DNA of 64,000 nucleotides from Acidobacteriota bacterium (lineage in GTDB: Bacteria; Acidobacteriota; Terriglobia; Terriglobales; Acidobacteriaceae). The notes under the pieces are model-generated. The model did no database searches and was not told where the DNA came from. It was given only the letters and a program-made list of their open reading frames with translations. Shown piece by piece: positions 1 to 8,454 of this stretch (positions are counted from its first letter, which is position 1; every line of letters starts with the position of its first letter). The position numbers and the translations under genes are program-made. Location: NCBI GenBank assembly GCA_021779935.1, contig JAJXZT010000011.1:62001-126000 (forward strand), given 5' to 3'.

Positions 1-355
1 TCATCTGCTGCATCTGTTTCCGCTGCTCCGGAGTGAGGATGGAGTGCATCCGCTTCATGTTGTTCCGCCGAATCTCCCGGATCTTCGCCGCGCTCTGTTC
101 TGGCGTCAGGGATGAATCATTGCGGACGGCCTGTACCTGTTGCTGGGTTTGCTGGCGGAGATCTTTCATTTTCGCTTTCTGATCGTCCGTCAGGTTTAGC
201 TTCTGCCACATCGAGTTTGGTCCGCGTTGATGCCGAACCACCGGCGCCTGCTGGTCCGGTGTTCCATTGTCCTGTGTTTGTGCGTATGCCAACAGCGACG
301 TCATCCCGAAGATAAAAACTACAATCAGCAGACAACGCATTGCAGAGCGTTTCAT
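1..355 (-). CDS. Spy/CpxP-like periplasmic LTXXQ protein (3' end beyond window)
   Basis: Reading leftward from the ATG at 355, the protein opens with a signal peptide (MKRSAMRCLLIVVFIFGM, then a cleavage-like AYAQ). A charged, Gln/Lys-rich helical region follows. It has two LTxxQ-type motifs, LNLTDDQKAKM near residue 52 and LTPEQRKQM near residue 106, which are the signature of the Spy/CpxP family of small periplasmic chaperones or stress sensors. A GGAGG lies 9 bases upstream of the ATG. About 118 codons are visible without a stop, so the C-terminus is off the left edge. The family assignment rests on motif and composition; the client or metal is unknown. Confidence 0.72.
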   Translation of the reverse strand, partial: MKRSAMRCLLIVVFIFGMTSLLAYAQTQDNGTPDQQAPVVRHQRGPNSMWQKLNLTDDQKAKMKDLRQQTQQQVQAVRNDSSLTPEQSAAKIREIRRNNMKRMHSILTPEQRKQMQQM

Positions 356-655
356 GTCTCGTTTCCTCCAAGGTTTGTACCGTTGCAGTGAAATGAACAC
401 AAACCGCCTGTAGGAGTTGTAATCAATGAGGGCATTCCAGGCGTCTGAATCCAGCTCTTGGTGTGTTGTTTCCTTAGAGGCGCCTTAAATCTAGAGCCCT
501 CAGTGCCGGTTAGGACTTCGTCGATAAACCTGAAACGCATTTAAGGTTAATTTTGAGAGAGATTATCGCGAAAGTGGGGTTTACACGGGCAGATGTCGCG
601 GTGGGTCTGGTGCCAGGGACTTCGCGACGAATAGGGCTTAATGGAGGTCCCAACC
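356..655. promoter_or_regulatory. Divergent intergenic region
   Basis: This 300-base gap separates the leftward Spy-like gene from the rightward DUF6600 gene, so it must hold promoters for both. I see no convincing gene, RNA or strong palindrome. The only clear signals are the ribosome-binding sites at its two edges. Confidence 0.4.
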
Positions 656-2656
656 ATGAAAACAATGAGCCGGTTTCCCGCATTACTTGCTGGACTGGTT
701 CTGCTGCTGCTCTCGTCTACCGCCTTTGCGGGCGACCCTCCAGACAGGGTCATGCGCCTTGATTACATCAATGGGCAGGTCTCCATGCAACCCGGAGGCG
801 TAAACGATTGGGCCGCCGCAACCATTAATCGTCCGTTCACCACCGCTGATCGCGTGTGGACGGACAAGGATTCGCGCGCTGAATTGACCACGGCAAATGC
901 AGCGGTCCGCATGGACAGCGAGACGAGTCTCACGCTGACAAACGTCACGAACAACACCATCCAATTGGAACTCGATCAGGGAACGCTCAACGTCAGCGTC
1001 CGCGAAATGTTTCCGGGAGAAATCTACGAGGTCGACACACCCAACGTAGCCTTCACGCTGATGAAGCCCGGCCAGTATCGATTTGAAGTCGACCCGAACA
1101 ACGACCAGACGACGGTGATTGTCCGCCACGGCGAGGGTGTAGGCAACGGCAATGGCCGCGGCGTCACCGTGCATTCCAACGAGCAGGCGCACTTCCTCCA
1201 CGGCGACACGTTGATGCACGACATTGAGCGCGCGCCAGGACTCGACGGCTTTGACGACTGGTGCCGCGTTCGCGATAAGCGTCTCGATAATTCCGATTCG
1301 TTGCAATACGTTTCCGCCGGGATGATCGGCTACCAGGACCTCGATACGTACGGCTACTGGAGAGTCATTCCCGGATATGGTCCCGTCTGGATGCCGCGTG
1401 ATGTAGATGCAGGCTGGGCTCCTTATCGCTTCGGACACTGGGTCTGGATCAGCCCATGGGGCTGGACTTGGGTCGACAATGAACCCTGGGGATTCGCCCC
1501 CTTCCACTACGGACGCTGGATATACACCGGAGGCTACTGGGGTTGGTGCCCAGGACCGAGATACATGCGCCCGATTTATGCCCCGGCACTCGTTGGCTGG
1601 GTCGGTGGACGTCACTGGGGTGTGGGCGTATCGATCGGCGGCGGAGTGGGGTGGTTTCCGCTCGGCTACGGTGAACCTTACTATCCGTGGTACCGCACAA
1701 GTCGCAGATATATGCGCAATGTAAACATCACGAACACGCGCATCACCAACATCAACTACATCAACAACTACCATAACTACCATAATGGCAGTTTCACCGC
1801 GCCCACCAATTTGCGGTATGCGAACCAGCGCGTTCCCGGTGGTGTCACGGTGGTTCCACGCCGGTCGTTTGTTGAGGCAAGAAACGTGAACCGGAACATG
1901 CTTCGGATCTCCACACGTGAGGCGGTGACAGCCCCGGTCATGCGAGGCGCCGACATTCGTCCAGGACGGACAAGCGTGCTTGGTGCGGGTGCACACCGCG
2001 TAGGCGCTACTCCACCATCCAGGGCGTTCTCGAGACCGGTCGTTTCACGCCTGGCGCCTCCGCGACGCCCTGCGCCCTTTGCCGGGCGTGAAGGTGGGGC
2101 AGTCGGTGCCGGTGTGCAAGGGGTACGTGCACCCGAGGTAAACTCGCGCGTAGCTCCACAGTCGCGGGCAACAGACACCGCGCGGTACTCACCTCGCTCT
2201 GTTCCGCGGCCTCCGCAGAGTGAAATTCGTGTACGCTCCGCGGAAGGATCGCCGAGATACGTACCTCGTCCTCCGGAGAATGGATACCGCGGTGCGACAT
2301 CCTCGCCACGGTATCAACCCCAGACGACGGGCCCACGCGATAGCCAGATGAGTCGCGATGGGCGGCAACCAATGTATAACCGTTCGGCACCGCGTCCGCC
2401 GCAAAACGAGTCAGTGCGTCCGCAGGTTCAGCAGAGGGAGTCGGCGAGTCCGCGCTACCAGGCTCCACCTCAGAGCCGGCAAAGGTACGCGGCTCCGCAG
2501 ACCCGAAGCTGGAGTGCTCCCCGGCAGCCCCAGTATCGGGCGGCTCCGCAACGGGCTCCTCGCGAATATCGAGCGGCGCCGTCGCGAGAATATCGGGCAG
2601 CGCCGTCGCGCGGCAGCGAACATGCAAGCCGTGGTGGCGGTCGCGGCCGCTACTAA
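656..2656 (+). CDS. Secreted DUF6600 family protein with FecR-like N-domain
   Basis: The start at 656 is preferred over an in-frame ATG at 641 because the GGAGGT at 643-648 then acts as the ribosome-binding site. The 666-residue product has a signal peptide ending near TAFAG. A FecR-like beta domain covers about residues 30-180. A Trp/Tyr/Gly-rich block follows (WMPRDVDAGWAPYRFGHWVW, then repeated GW, YW and WG motifs, about 230-330), which is typical of DUF6600. The last 250 residues are low-complexity Pro/Arg/Ser/Gln with repeats such as PRYxPRPP and EYRAAPS. It is probably exported. Function is unknown; the basic disordered tail could bind a polyanion or the cell wall. Confidence 0.8.
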   Translation: MKTMSRFPALLAGLVLLLLSSTAFAGDPPDRVMRLDYINGQVSMQPGGVNDWAAATINRPFTTADRVWTDKDSRAELTTANAAVRMDSETSLTLTNVTNNTIQLELDQGTLNVSVREMFPGEIYEVDTPNVAFTLMKPGQYRFEVDPNNDQTTVIVRHGEGVGNGNGRGVTVHSNEQAHFLHGDTLMHDIERAPGLDGFDDWCRVRDKRLDNSDSLQYVSAGMIGYQDLDTYGYWRVIPGYGPVWMPRDVDAGWAPYRFGHWVWISPWGWTWVDNEPWGFAPFHYGRWIYTGGYWGWCPGPRYMRPIYAPALVGWVGGRHWGVGVSIGGGVGWFPLGYGEPYYPWYRTSRRYMRNVNITNTRITNINYINNYHNYHNGSFTAPTNLRYANQRVPGGVTVVPRRSFVEARNVNRNMLRISTREAVTAPVMRGADIRPGRTSVLGAGAHRVGATPPSRAFSRPVVSRLAPPRRPAPFAGREGGAVGAGVQGVRAPEVNSRVAPQSRATDTARYSPRSVPRPPQSEIRVRSAEGSPRYVPRPPENGYRGATSSPRYQPQTTGPRDSQMSRDGRQPMYNRSAPRPPQNESVRPQVQQRESASPRYQAPPQSRQRYAAPQTRSWSAPRQPQYRAAPQRAPREYRAAPSREYRAAPSRGSEHASRGGGRGRY

Positions 2657-2684
2657 TAGTTAAGTGGCGGTTGATAGGGCTGGT

Positions 2685-2716
2685 CCCGCAAACCTGCGGG
2701 GCTAGCCTTTTCTTTT
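2685..2716 (+). terminator. Rho-independent-type terminator
   Basis: The hairpin CCCGCA-AACC-TGCGGG lies 28 bases after the DUF6600 stop codon. It is followed by gctagccttttctttt, a T-rich tract. It fits termination of the upstream gene. Confidence 0.6.
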
Positions 2717-2816
2717 GAAAAACAGCCTGTGGCTGGCACTTCATGGCCGAGTCTGATTCGGCTCTTGAACGTGTGGATATTCTGCGCATCTAATGTTGCG
2801 TGGGGGGACGCGCCAC

Positions 2817-3656
2817 ATGAAGACTCGCTGGAAACCAGCTATTGTTACTGCACTTCTCATTTTCTCGCTCTCACTCAGCTCGAGTGCCCAAACTGCCTCT
2901 CGCGATTCCCATGTGCACGTAAAGCTGATTTCTGAACGTACCGCGCTCATTCCCGGGAAAACTACGGCGGTCGGCCTCTATTTCAAGCTTGTGCCCGGTT
3001 GGCACATTTACTGGATCAACGCGGGAGACTCCGGTGAACCACCGCGCGTTCTTTGGACTTTGCCGAGCGGAATCACGGCTGGCGACATTCAGTGGCCCAC
3101 TCCGCAGCGTATTACGGCCGATTCCCTGGTCAGCTATGGATATACAAATTCGGTATTGCTGACTGTTCCTATTGCCGTGCGGCCTACGTTCACCGCGCGG
3201 GAAGCCACACTCCACGCTGATGTCAACTGGCTGGTATGCCGAGAAATTTGTATCCCCGGAATATCGAAGTTGGACCTGAAGCTTCCGGTGTCGCGAACAT
3301 CGCGTCCCACCGCCTCAAGCACACTCTTCCGGAGAGCCCGCGCAAGCCTGCCGAAAAAGTTGCCTATTGGTTGGAGAGCAACAGTCAGTGAGGCTCAGGA
3401 GCATTTCCTGTTGCGTGTAAAGACTGGCAGAAGACTGGCGAAGGTTAGCTTCATTCCGAGGCATTCACTGCAAGTCTCGAATGATGCCGAGCAGAAAATT
3501 CGGTCAATGCCGAACGGAATAACCCTGACGATCAGAAAATCGGATGAATTGCTCAGTCCCATTGCCCGGCTCGATGGCCTGCTGGTTCTGGAAAATGGGG
3601 CTTCTTACGACATTAACGCGCCCGTGACTTCGAAGAACGTGGCACAGAAGAATTGA
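2817..3656 (+). CDS. Stand-alone DsbD/ScsB N-terminal-domain protein, exported
   Basis: The ATG at 2817 is chosen because a G-rich GGGGGGA precedes it by about 9 bases; an in-frame ATG at 2793 lacks this. The 279-residue product has a signal peptide (about 24 residues, ending SSSAQ). An immunoglobulin-like domain resembling the DsbD alpha/ScsB N-terminal domain follows, including the segment VNWLVCREICIPG with its paired cysteines. The usual DsbD membrane domain and C-terminal thioredoxin are absent. The next gene, 37 bases on, encodes an exported redoxin, so the pair may form a periplasmic thiol relay. That role is inferred. Confidence 0.72.
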   Translation: MKTRWKPAIVTALLIFSLSLSSSAQTASRDSHVHVKLISERTALIPGKTTAVGLYFKLVPGWHIYWINAGDSGEPPRVLWTLPSGITAGDIQWPTPQRITADSLVSYGYTNSVLLTVPIAVRPTFTAREATLHADVNWLVCREICIPGISKLDLKLPVSRTSRPTASSTLFRRARASLPKKLPIGWRATVSEAQEHFLLRVKTGRRLAKVSFIPRHSLQVSNDAEQKIRSMPNGITLTIRKSDELLSPIARLDGLLVLENGASYDINAPVTSKNVAQKN

Positions 3657-3693
3657 CTACACGGCAAACCGCACCGCAGGAAGGAGACATACT

Positions 3694-4299
3694 ATGAGAG
3701 GTCGATTCCTCAGCACCCTGACTTGCCTGCTCGCTCTTACCGTCGCGGCATGGGCTGTGCGCATCGGCGAGAAGGCGCCTGACTTCCAGGGCGTTGACAG
3801 CAACGGCCAGACACACAGACTCTCTGACTACCACGGCAAATTCGTAGTGCTTGAGTGGCACAACAACGGCTGCCCGTATGTGCGCAAACAATACAACTCC
3901 GGCAACATGCAGAAACTTCAGAAGCAGTGGACGGCAAAGGGAGTTGTGTGGCTCACGATCATCTCGTCCGCGCCGGGAAAACAGGGATACGTGACTGCTG
4001 CTGAGGAGAACGCCTATATCAAGCGGGAAGGCGCTGCCCCCACGGCGGCGATTCTTGACCCCACGGGTGCGATAGGGCATCTGTACGGCGCCAAGACAAC
4101 GCCTCATATGTTCGTCGTCGATCCCAGTGGGACGTTGATTTACGACGGCGCCATCGATGACCGGCCGACGACAGACCTGGCGGACATTCCGGGCGCGAAG
4201 AACTACGTGTCAGCGGCTCTGACTGAGGCAATGGCCGGCAAGAAAGTTGCCACACCCGTTACTCGTCCCTATGGATGTTCCGTCAAGTACGAGAACTAG
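3694..4299 (+). CDS. Exported redoxin/thioredoxin-like protein
   Basis: This 201-residue protein has a signal peptide (MRGRFLSTLTCLLALTVAAWA). A redoxin fold follows: GEKAPDFQGVDSNGQ, the strand FVVLEWHNNGCPYVRKQY, and TPHMFVVDPSGTLIYDG with the cis-Pro before the final strands. The active site has one cysteine, CPYVRK, in place of the CxxC of a disulfide oxidoreductase. This matches AhpC/TSA-type proteins annotated as thioredoxin family. A second cysteine (YGCSVKY) sits at the extreme C-terminus and might act as a resolving cysteine. AGGAAGGAG precedes the ATG. It follows the DsbD-N-like gene and is probably co-transcribed. Confidence 0.8.
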   Translation: MRGRFLSTLTCLLALTVAAWAVRIGEKAPDFQGVDSNGQTHRLSDYHGKFVVLEWHNNGCPYVRKQYNSGNMQKLQKQWTAKGVVWLTIISSAPGKQGYVTAAEENAYIKREGAAPTAAILDPTGAIGHLYGAKTTPHMFVVDPSGTLIYDGAIDDRPTTDLADIPGAKNYVSAALTEAMAGKKVATPVTRPYGCSVKYEN

Positions 4300-4346
4300 C
4301 CGGTGAGCGAAGAATTATGGAAGCAGCGGAATCTCGCGTATCCGCT

Positions 4347-5219
4347 TCAGTGCGTCCGCCCGTGCGACGGGTCACTTGAGGTCGAAGAATCGATATCAAT
4401 AAATATTCCAGACGCTGCACCCATACCCGGCGCGTAGCAGTTTCCATCTGGAGAGTAGGTCCGACGGCACCGCCCCGTCATCTCTGGACGGCGTGGCGAC
4501 TGCGCATATTGCCACACCTCGGCAAACGGTACCCCGCTCTCTGCCGGAGCGGGGGCATTGGGTGGCGTCACGCATCCGGGAGATGGCGGGCACTGATCGT
4601 TGCTCACGAAGAATCTGATCGGACGATTACCCTTCTTTCGCTGGATGTCCTCCGCTGTCACGATAGAAACATCACGCGACTCTTGAAATGGAATGCCGGA
4701 GCAGTACACACCAGCACGAAACCCAGCAGCGTTCACTGTCTCAGCCCACGCGAAGATGTAAGCGTTCTGCTCGGGCAACATCCTGCCCCCCTCTTCCTGG
4801 TCAAGAAAGATCACCGTATCTCGTGGAAATCCTTCACGACGAGCCGCGCTTACGGCATCAGCACCATCCGTGAGCCCCAGTTTCCTGGCATCCCCCGAAG
4901 CCTTGAGCTGCTTGTAAAGGCGCCCATTGAAGAGCACCAGAAATCCAAAGCCGGTATTTTGAATCTTGGCCCTCTTGCCTTCCCAAGTATTCACCGAGGC
5001 ACCTGGAGCGCGGTTGAGCCAATATCCCGCAAACGCGAAGTGACCGCGAAGCTGTCGTAACGCCGTGTCTCCGGGATAGTCATTGCGGTCGAATCCGAGA
5101 AAGGTTTTTCGGTTGGCAGACTGCGGCCCCGGTCTCTGTGCTGAACCTGCGATGGTCAGGAAGCAAATGGAAACGAGAATCAGCAGGAAATTCGACGCGA
5201 GTTTTGTCTGCAAATGCAT
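4347..5219 (-). CDS. Secreted DUF1906 (Rv2525c-like glycoside-hydrolase-like) protein
   Basis: The 290-residue product has a signal peptide ending near TIAGSAQ. A DUF1906-type TIM-barrel-like domain follows. It contains FLGFDRNDYPG near the start, the conserved WLNRAPG segment, TVIFLDQEEGG with acidic residues in the expected catalytic-barrel position, and VYCSGIPF. Family members resemble glycoside hydrolase 25 and are secreted, but their substrate is generally unproven, so a cell-wall or polysaccharide role is inference. GAGG lies 6 bases upstream of the ATG. It is transcribed away from the DUF5715 gene, which also has a peptidoglycan-enzyme-like fold. Confidence 0.72.
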   Translation of the reverse strand: MHLQTKLASNFLLILVSICFLTIAGSAQRPGPQSANRKTFLGFDRNDYPGDTALRQLRGHFAFAGYWLNRAPGASVNTWEGKRAKIQNTGFGFLVLFNGRLYKQLKASGDARKLGLTDGADAVSAARREGFPRDTVIFLDQEEGGRMLPEQNAYIFAWAETVNAAGFRAGVYCSGIPFQESRDVSIVTAEDIQRKKGNRPIRFFVSNDQCPPSPGCVTPPNAPAPAESGVPFAEVWQYAQSPRRPEMTGRCRRTYSPDGNCYAPGMGAASGIFIDIDSSTSSDPSHGRTH

Positions 5220-5281
5220 GGAACCTCGAATTTACAGGTTACCTCAGTGCCAGTACTTAATGTTTCTGCATCCCCCTAAAG

Positions 5282-5301
5282 TTGTGCACCATTGTGTACA
5301 A
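5282..5301. promoter_or_regulatory. Inverted repeat, possible operator
   Basis: TTGTGCAC, four bases, then GTGTACAA form a near-perfect inverted repeat (7 of 8 positions). It lies between the divergent DUF1906 and DUF5715 genes, where a shared operator would be placed. No regulator is identified. Confidence 0.3.
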
Positions 5302-5397
5302 GGTCCGGTTGATTTCGGGCAACTTGTTGTTGTTTCCGGACTCGGGTCATTTACAATCCCTGCTACGGTTTTTCACACTCTGTCGTCGAGGTTCGTT

Positions 5398-6105
5398 GTG
5401 TCTGTCAGACGTTGGTCATTTCTTCTCCTCCTGATTGCGGCTATCACGTTCGGCCCGCCCGAGGCAGCCGCCGTTCGCAGAACTTCCCGTTTGCGACGTA
5501 CGAGGCACGTACGCCATTACCGGCACATCGTCTGGAATCCGATATTCAAGGGTTCCCGCGAGATGCTGGTTCGCGAAAATGAAGTGATCGACCAGTTACA
5601 ATTGCCCCGCATCGCCGACGATGACGAACTTGTCCGTCTCGAAGAAAGTGACGCACTGGTGCCACTGCACGAGAGCGAATCTTTGGTCATCGCCCCGAAC
5701 CTCACTCCCACGCGGCGCTACTGCAGGCCCTGGACGCGCGACTTTCTCAAGGATTTTGCGAGCGCGTATTACGAGCGGTTCCACCGGCCGCTTCAAATCA
5801 ATTCATTGGTTCGCACCATACAACAACAGAAAAAACTGCGTCGCCACAACCGCAACGCTGGCCCCATTTCTGGAGATACCGCTTCCACTCATCTCACTGG
5901 TGTCGCCGTGGACATTTCCCGGCGCGGTCTCACGCGCTTACAGCGCAGGTGGATTGACGAATACCTGTTGCCGCTCAAAGACGAAGGATTGGTGGAGCCC
6001 ATTGAGGAACGCCGCCAACCCGTCTATCACATTGTCGTCTATGACAAATACACCGGATGGCGTGACACGCGGAATGCTGTGATTGAATCGATGGGAACTG
6101 AATAG
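5398..6105 (+). CDS. DUF5715 family exported protein (peptidase M15-like fold)
   Basis: The GTG at 5398 is preferred because GAGG lies 6 bases before it and it gives a clean signal peptide (MSVRRWSFLLLLIAAITFG) for a 235-residue protein. Upstream in-frame ATGs would run into the divergent neighbour. The C-terminal half has SLVRTIQQQKKLRRHN, then STHLTGVAVDISRRG, then VYHIVVYDKY. This His-x6-Asp pattern recalls the metal site of D,D-carboxypeptidase-like M15 folds and is characteristic of DUF5715. The N-terminal half is acidic and rich in Glu. Catalysis is not established. Confidence 0.7.
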   Translation: MSVRRWSFLLLLIAAITFGPPEAAAVRRTSRLRRTRHVRHYRHIVWNPIFKGSREMLVRENEVIDQLQLPRIADDDELVRLEESDALVPLHESESLVIAPNLTPTRRYCRPWTRDFLKDFASAYYERFHRPLQINSLVRTIQQQKKLRRHNRNAGPISGDTASTHLTGVAVDISRRGLTRLQRRWIDEYLLPLKDEGLVEPIEERRQPVYHIVVYDKYTGWRDTRNAVIESMGTE

Positions 6106-6128
6106 CAGTAATTGAGCCGGAATATTTC

Positions 6129-6160
6129 AAGGGAGAGGCCAAGCCTCTCCCTTATGTTTT
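6129..6160. terminator. Bidirectional terminator
   Basis: AAGGGAGAGGC, CAA, GCCTCTCCCTT forms an 11-bp stem followed by a T-rich tail. It sits between the convergent DUF5715 gene and the end of the efflux operon. The reverse strand has only a weak T tract, so it is strongest for the plus strand. Confidence 0.75.
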
Positions 6161-6177
6161 GTCCGTTCTCGCAGTAA

Positions 6178-7311
6178 TTAGTCCAGGGATTTGTGGAAAC
6201 GCATCACGCTGATCGCGAGCATCGATACGCCGAATATCAACATGCATACCATCTGCGGCCAGAGGACATTTATTCCCACGCCTTTCAGGTAGACACTGCG
6301 AAGCACGATCAGAAAATACCTTAGAGGATCGAAGTACGTCACATATTGCAGCCACTGGGGCATGCTGCTAATGGGGGTGCCGAATCCAGAGAAGATGATG
6401 GACGGCATGATGAAGAAGAACGATGACACCATCGCCTGTTGCTGAGTGTGAGACACGGTGGAGATGAACAGCCCCATTCCCAGCATGCAGACGATGAAGA
6501 GGACGGTTCCCGCACCCAGCACCAGCACGTTGCCGCGAAAGGGCACGCGGAACCAGAATGTCCCGACCAGCGATATCAGCGAGGCGTCAGCCAGGCCGAT
6601 CAGGAAGAATGGAATTGTCTTGCCAAGAATAAATTCCATTCGCCGGATGGGTGTCACCATGATTTGCTCCAGCGTTCCCACCTCGCGCTCACGCACCACG
6701 GCAAATGCCGTGAGCGTCACTATCATAACCAACACCAGGTTGCCGATGACTCCCGGGACGAAAAACCACTGGCTGCTTAGGTCAGCGTTGAACCACGGCC
6801 TTTGGTCGAGCACTATACTCGGCATCTTCGCGCCAAGAAACGGCGACGTCCTGTCGATCTGCTCCAGTTGGTAGTCATGCGCGAATTTATTGGCTACCTG
6901 GTTGACATAACTCAGCGCCACCAGTGCGGTATTCGAGTTGCTGCTATCCACCAGCACCTGCAGGTGTGCGGTCTGGCCTTTGCGAATCGTCTCGGCGAAA
7001 CCGGAATTAATCTGTACCGTAACCAGGGCCTCGCCGCTGTCGATCATGGCCGCGGCCTTTTTCCCATCGTCAAGCATTGCACGCACGTTGAAATATGGAC
7101 TTGCCTGAATGCGCGATACCAGGTCGCGACTCACCTGCGTGTTGTCGTAATCGACGATGGCAGTGGGGACGTGCCGCACTTCAAGCGTGGCGGCATATCC
7201 GAAAACAACCATTTGGATGATTGGCGGACCAATCAACACAAAACGAGTACGCTTGTCCCGAAAGACCTGTATGAATTCCTTGATCAACATTTGCCACAAG
7301 CGGGTCAGCAT
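6178..7311 (-). CDS. ABC-2 type permease (YbhR/YhhJ-like), last gene of efflux operon
   Basis: The 377-residue protein has one N-terminal membrane helix (about 22-42), a large periplasmic loop of about 130 residues, and five or six further helices in the C-terminal half. This is the ABC-2 topology of the YhhJ/YbhR drug exporters. Typical segments are REREVGTLEQIMVTPIRR between helices 2 and 3, and YVTYFDPLRYFLIVLRSVYLKG near the end. AGGAG lies upstream of the ATG, and the gap to the preceding permease is 9 bases. It would form half of the membrane pore with its neighbour. Confidence 0.88.
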   Translation of the reverse strand: MLTRLWQMLIKEFIQVFRDKRTRFVLIGPPIIQMVVFGYAATLEVRHVPTAIVDYDNTQVSRDLVSRIQASPYFNVRAMLDDGKKAAAMIDSGEALVTVQINSGFAETIRKGQTAHLQVLVDSSNSNTALVALSYVNQVANKFAHDYQLEQIDRTSPFLGAKMPSIVLDQRPWFNADLSSQWFFVPGVIGNLVLVMIVTLTAFAVVREREVGTLEQIMVTPIRRMEFILGKTIPFFLIGLADASLISLVGTFWFRVPFRGNVLVLGAGTVLFIVCMLGMGLFISTVSHTQQQAMVSSFFFIMPSIIFSGFGTPISSMPQWLQYVTYFDPLRYFLIVLRSVYLKGVGINVLWPQMVCMLIFGVSMLAISVMRFHKSLD

Positions 7312-7320
7312 ACTCGTCTC

Positions 7321-8454
7321 CTAACCAAGCGTCTTCCGGAATGCCCGCGTGGCGATAAATCCAAGAATCGCCGCGAAGCCAGCCAGGATCAACAACTCCT
7401 CGCGTATCAGTGCCAGCGGCGTGCCCTTGAGAAACACGTCGCGGGCGATGGTCATGAAATAGCGCGCCGGGAGCAGATGTGTCACCGCACGAATGACTGC
7501 CGGCATCTGGTCGATGGGAAAAATAAAACCTGACAGCAGGAAGGCGGGCAGAAAGGTAGCGACCAGTGACACTTGACTGGCGGCAAGCTGCGACTTGGCA
7601 ACCACGGAAATCGTGTATCCCATCGACAGCACGACCGCTAGAAAAAGGAAGGAACTGAGCGTGAATACCCACCATGCTCCGCGGAAAGGAACCTGAAACC
7701 ACCATACACCCATGGCCGCGCATAGCAGCGTATCCGCCATGCCGATAACAACGTAGGGAGCGAGCTTCCCGACCATTAGTTCAAGAGGCTTCACAGGAGT
7801 GGAAACCAGTTGCTCCATCGTTCCGCGCTCCCACTCGCGGGCAATCGTCAACGATGTCAGGAACGTTCCGACCACCGCCATGATCACCGCGACAACTCCG
7901 GGAACAATGTTCGCCGCGCTTTCAAGGTTCTCGTTGAACAAGGTTCGGGCGTCGACGCTCAGTGGGACGGACGCGTTCAATCTTCCCTGCTGCTGCATCC
8001 AGTCCATCGTGATGTGTTGCGAATACGATTGGATGACTGCCTGCACATACGTCATTCCGACGTTTGCCGTGTTGCTGTCCGTTGCATCCACAAGCGCCTG
8101 CACGTGCACCGGCGGATTCATGTTCAACTGGTGTGAAAAATTCCACGGGATAATGATCGCGACACTGCACTCGCCGCGATCGATTGCGTCTTCCAGCGCC
8201 TTGTAGCTGTTCACCGAGCGCACGACATGAAAGTATTCTGAAGCCTGAAAATGCTTCAACAAGTTCTGGCTCGCCTGGCTGCCTTCCTGGTCATAGACGT
8301 AGACCGGAATATTTTTCGTGTCAAAGCTGACGCCATACCCGAACGCAAACAGCAGTATTAACGGCATCGCAATCACGATTGCCAAACTCCGTGAGTCGCG
8401 CCGGATTTGCAGGAGTTCCTTTGTAGAAATCGCCCATGCTCGCCGCCAGTTCAC
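7321..8454 (-). CDS. ABC-2 type permease (YbhS-like)
   Basis: This 377-residue protein has the same length and topology as the downstream permease: an N-terminal helix (LAIVIAMPLILLFAFGYGVSF), an extracytoplasmic domain, then the helical bundle with EWERGTMEQLVSTPVKPLELMVGK. Its start overlaps the end of the upstream ATPase gene by 4 bases, which suggests translational coupling. Together the two permeases would make a heterodimeric exporter channel, as YbhS and YbhR do in E. coli. Confidence 0.88.
   Translation of the reverse strand: MNWRRAWAISTKELLQIRRDSRSLAIVIAMPLILLFAFGYGVSFDTKNIPVYVYDQEGSQASQNLLKHFQASEYFHVVRSVNSYKALEDAIDRGECSVAIIIPWNFSHQLNMNPPVHVQALVDATDSNTANVGMTYVQAVIQSYSQHITMDWMQQQGRLNASVPLSVDARTLFNENLESAANIVPGVVAVIMAVVGTFLTSLTIAREWERGTMEQLVSTPVKPLELMVGKLAPYVVIGMADTLLCAAMGVWWFQVPFRGAWWVFTLSSFLFLAVVLSMGYTISVVAKSQLAASQVSLVATFLPAFLLSGFIFPIDQMPAVIRAVTHLLPARYFMTIARDVFLKGTPLALIREELLILAGFAAILGFIATRAFRKTLG

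Noticed and set aside
683-1996. 437-residue minus-strand reading frame inside the DUF6600 gene
   Set aside because: It is antisense to a gene with a signal peptide, a ribosome-binding site and family motifs. Its translation has no domain or credible start, and the long frame follows from GC-rich codon bias.
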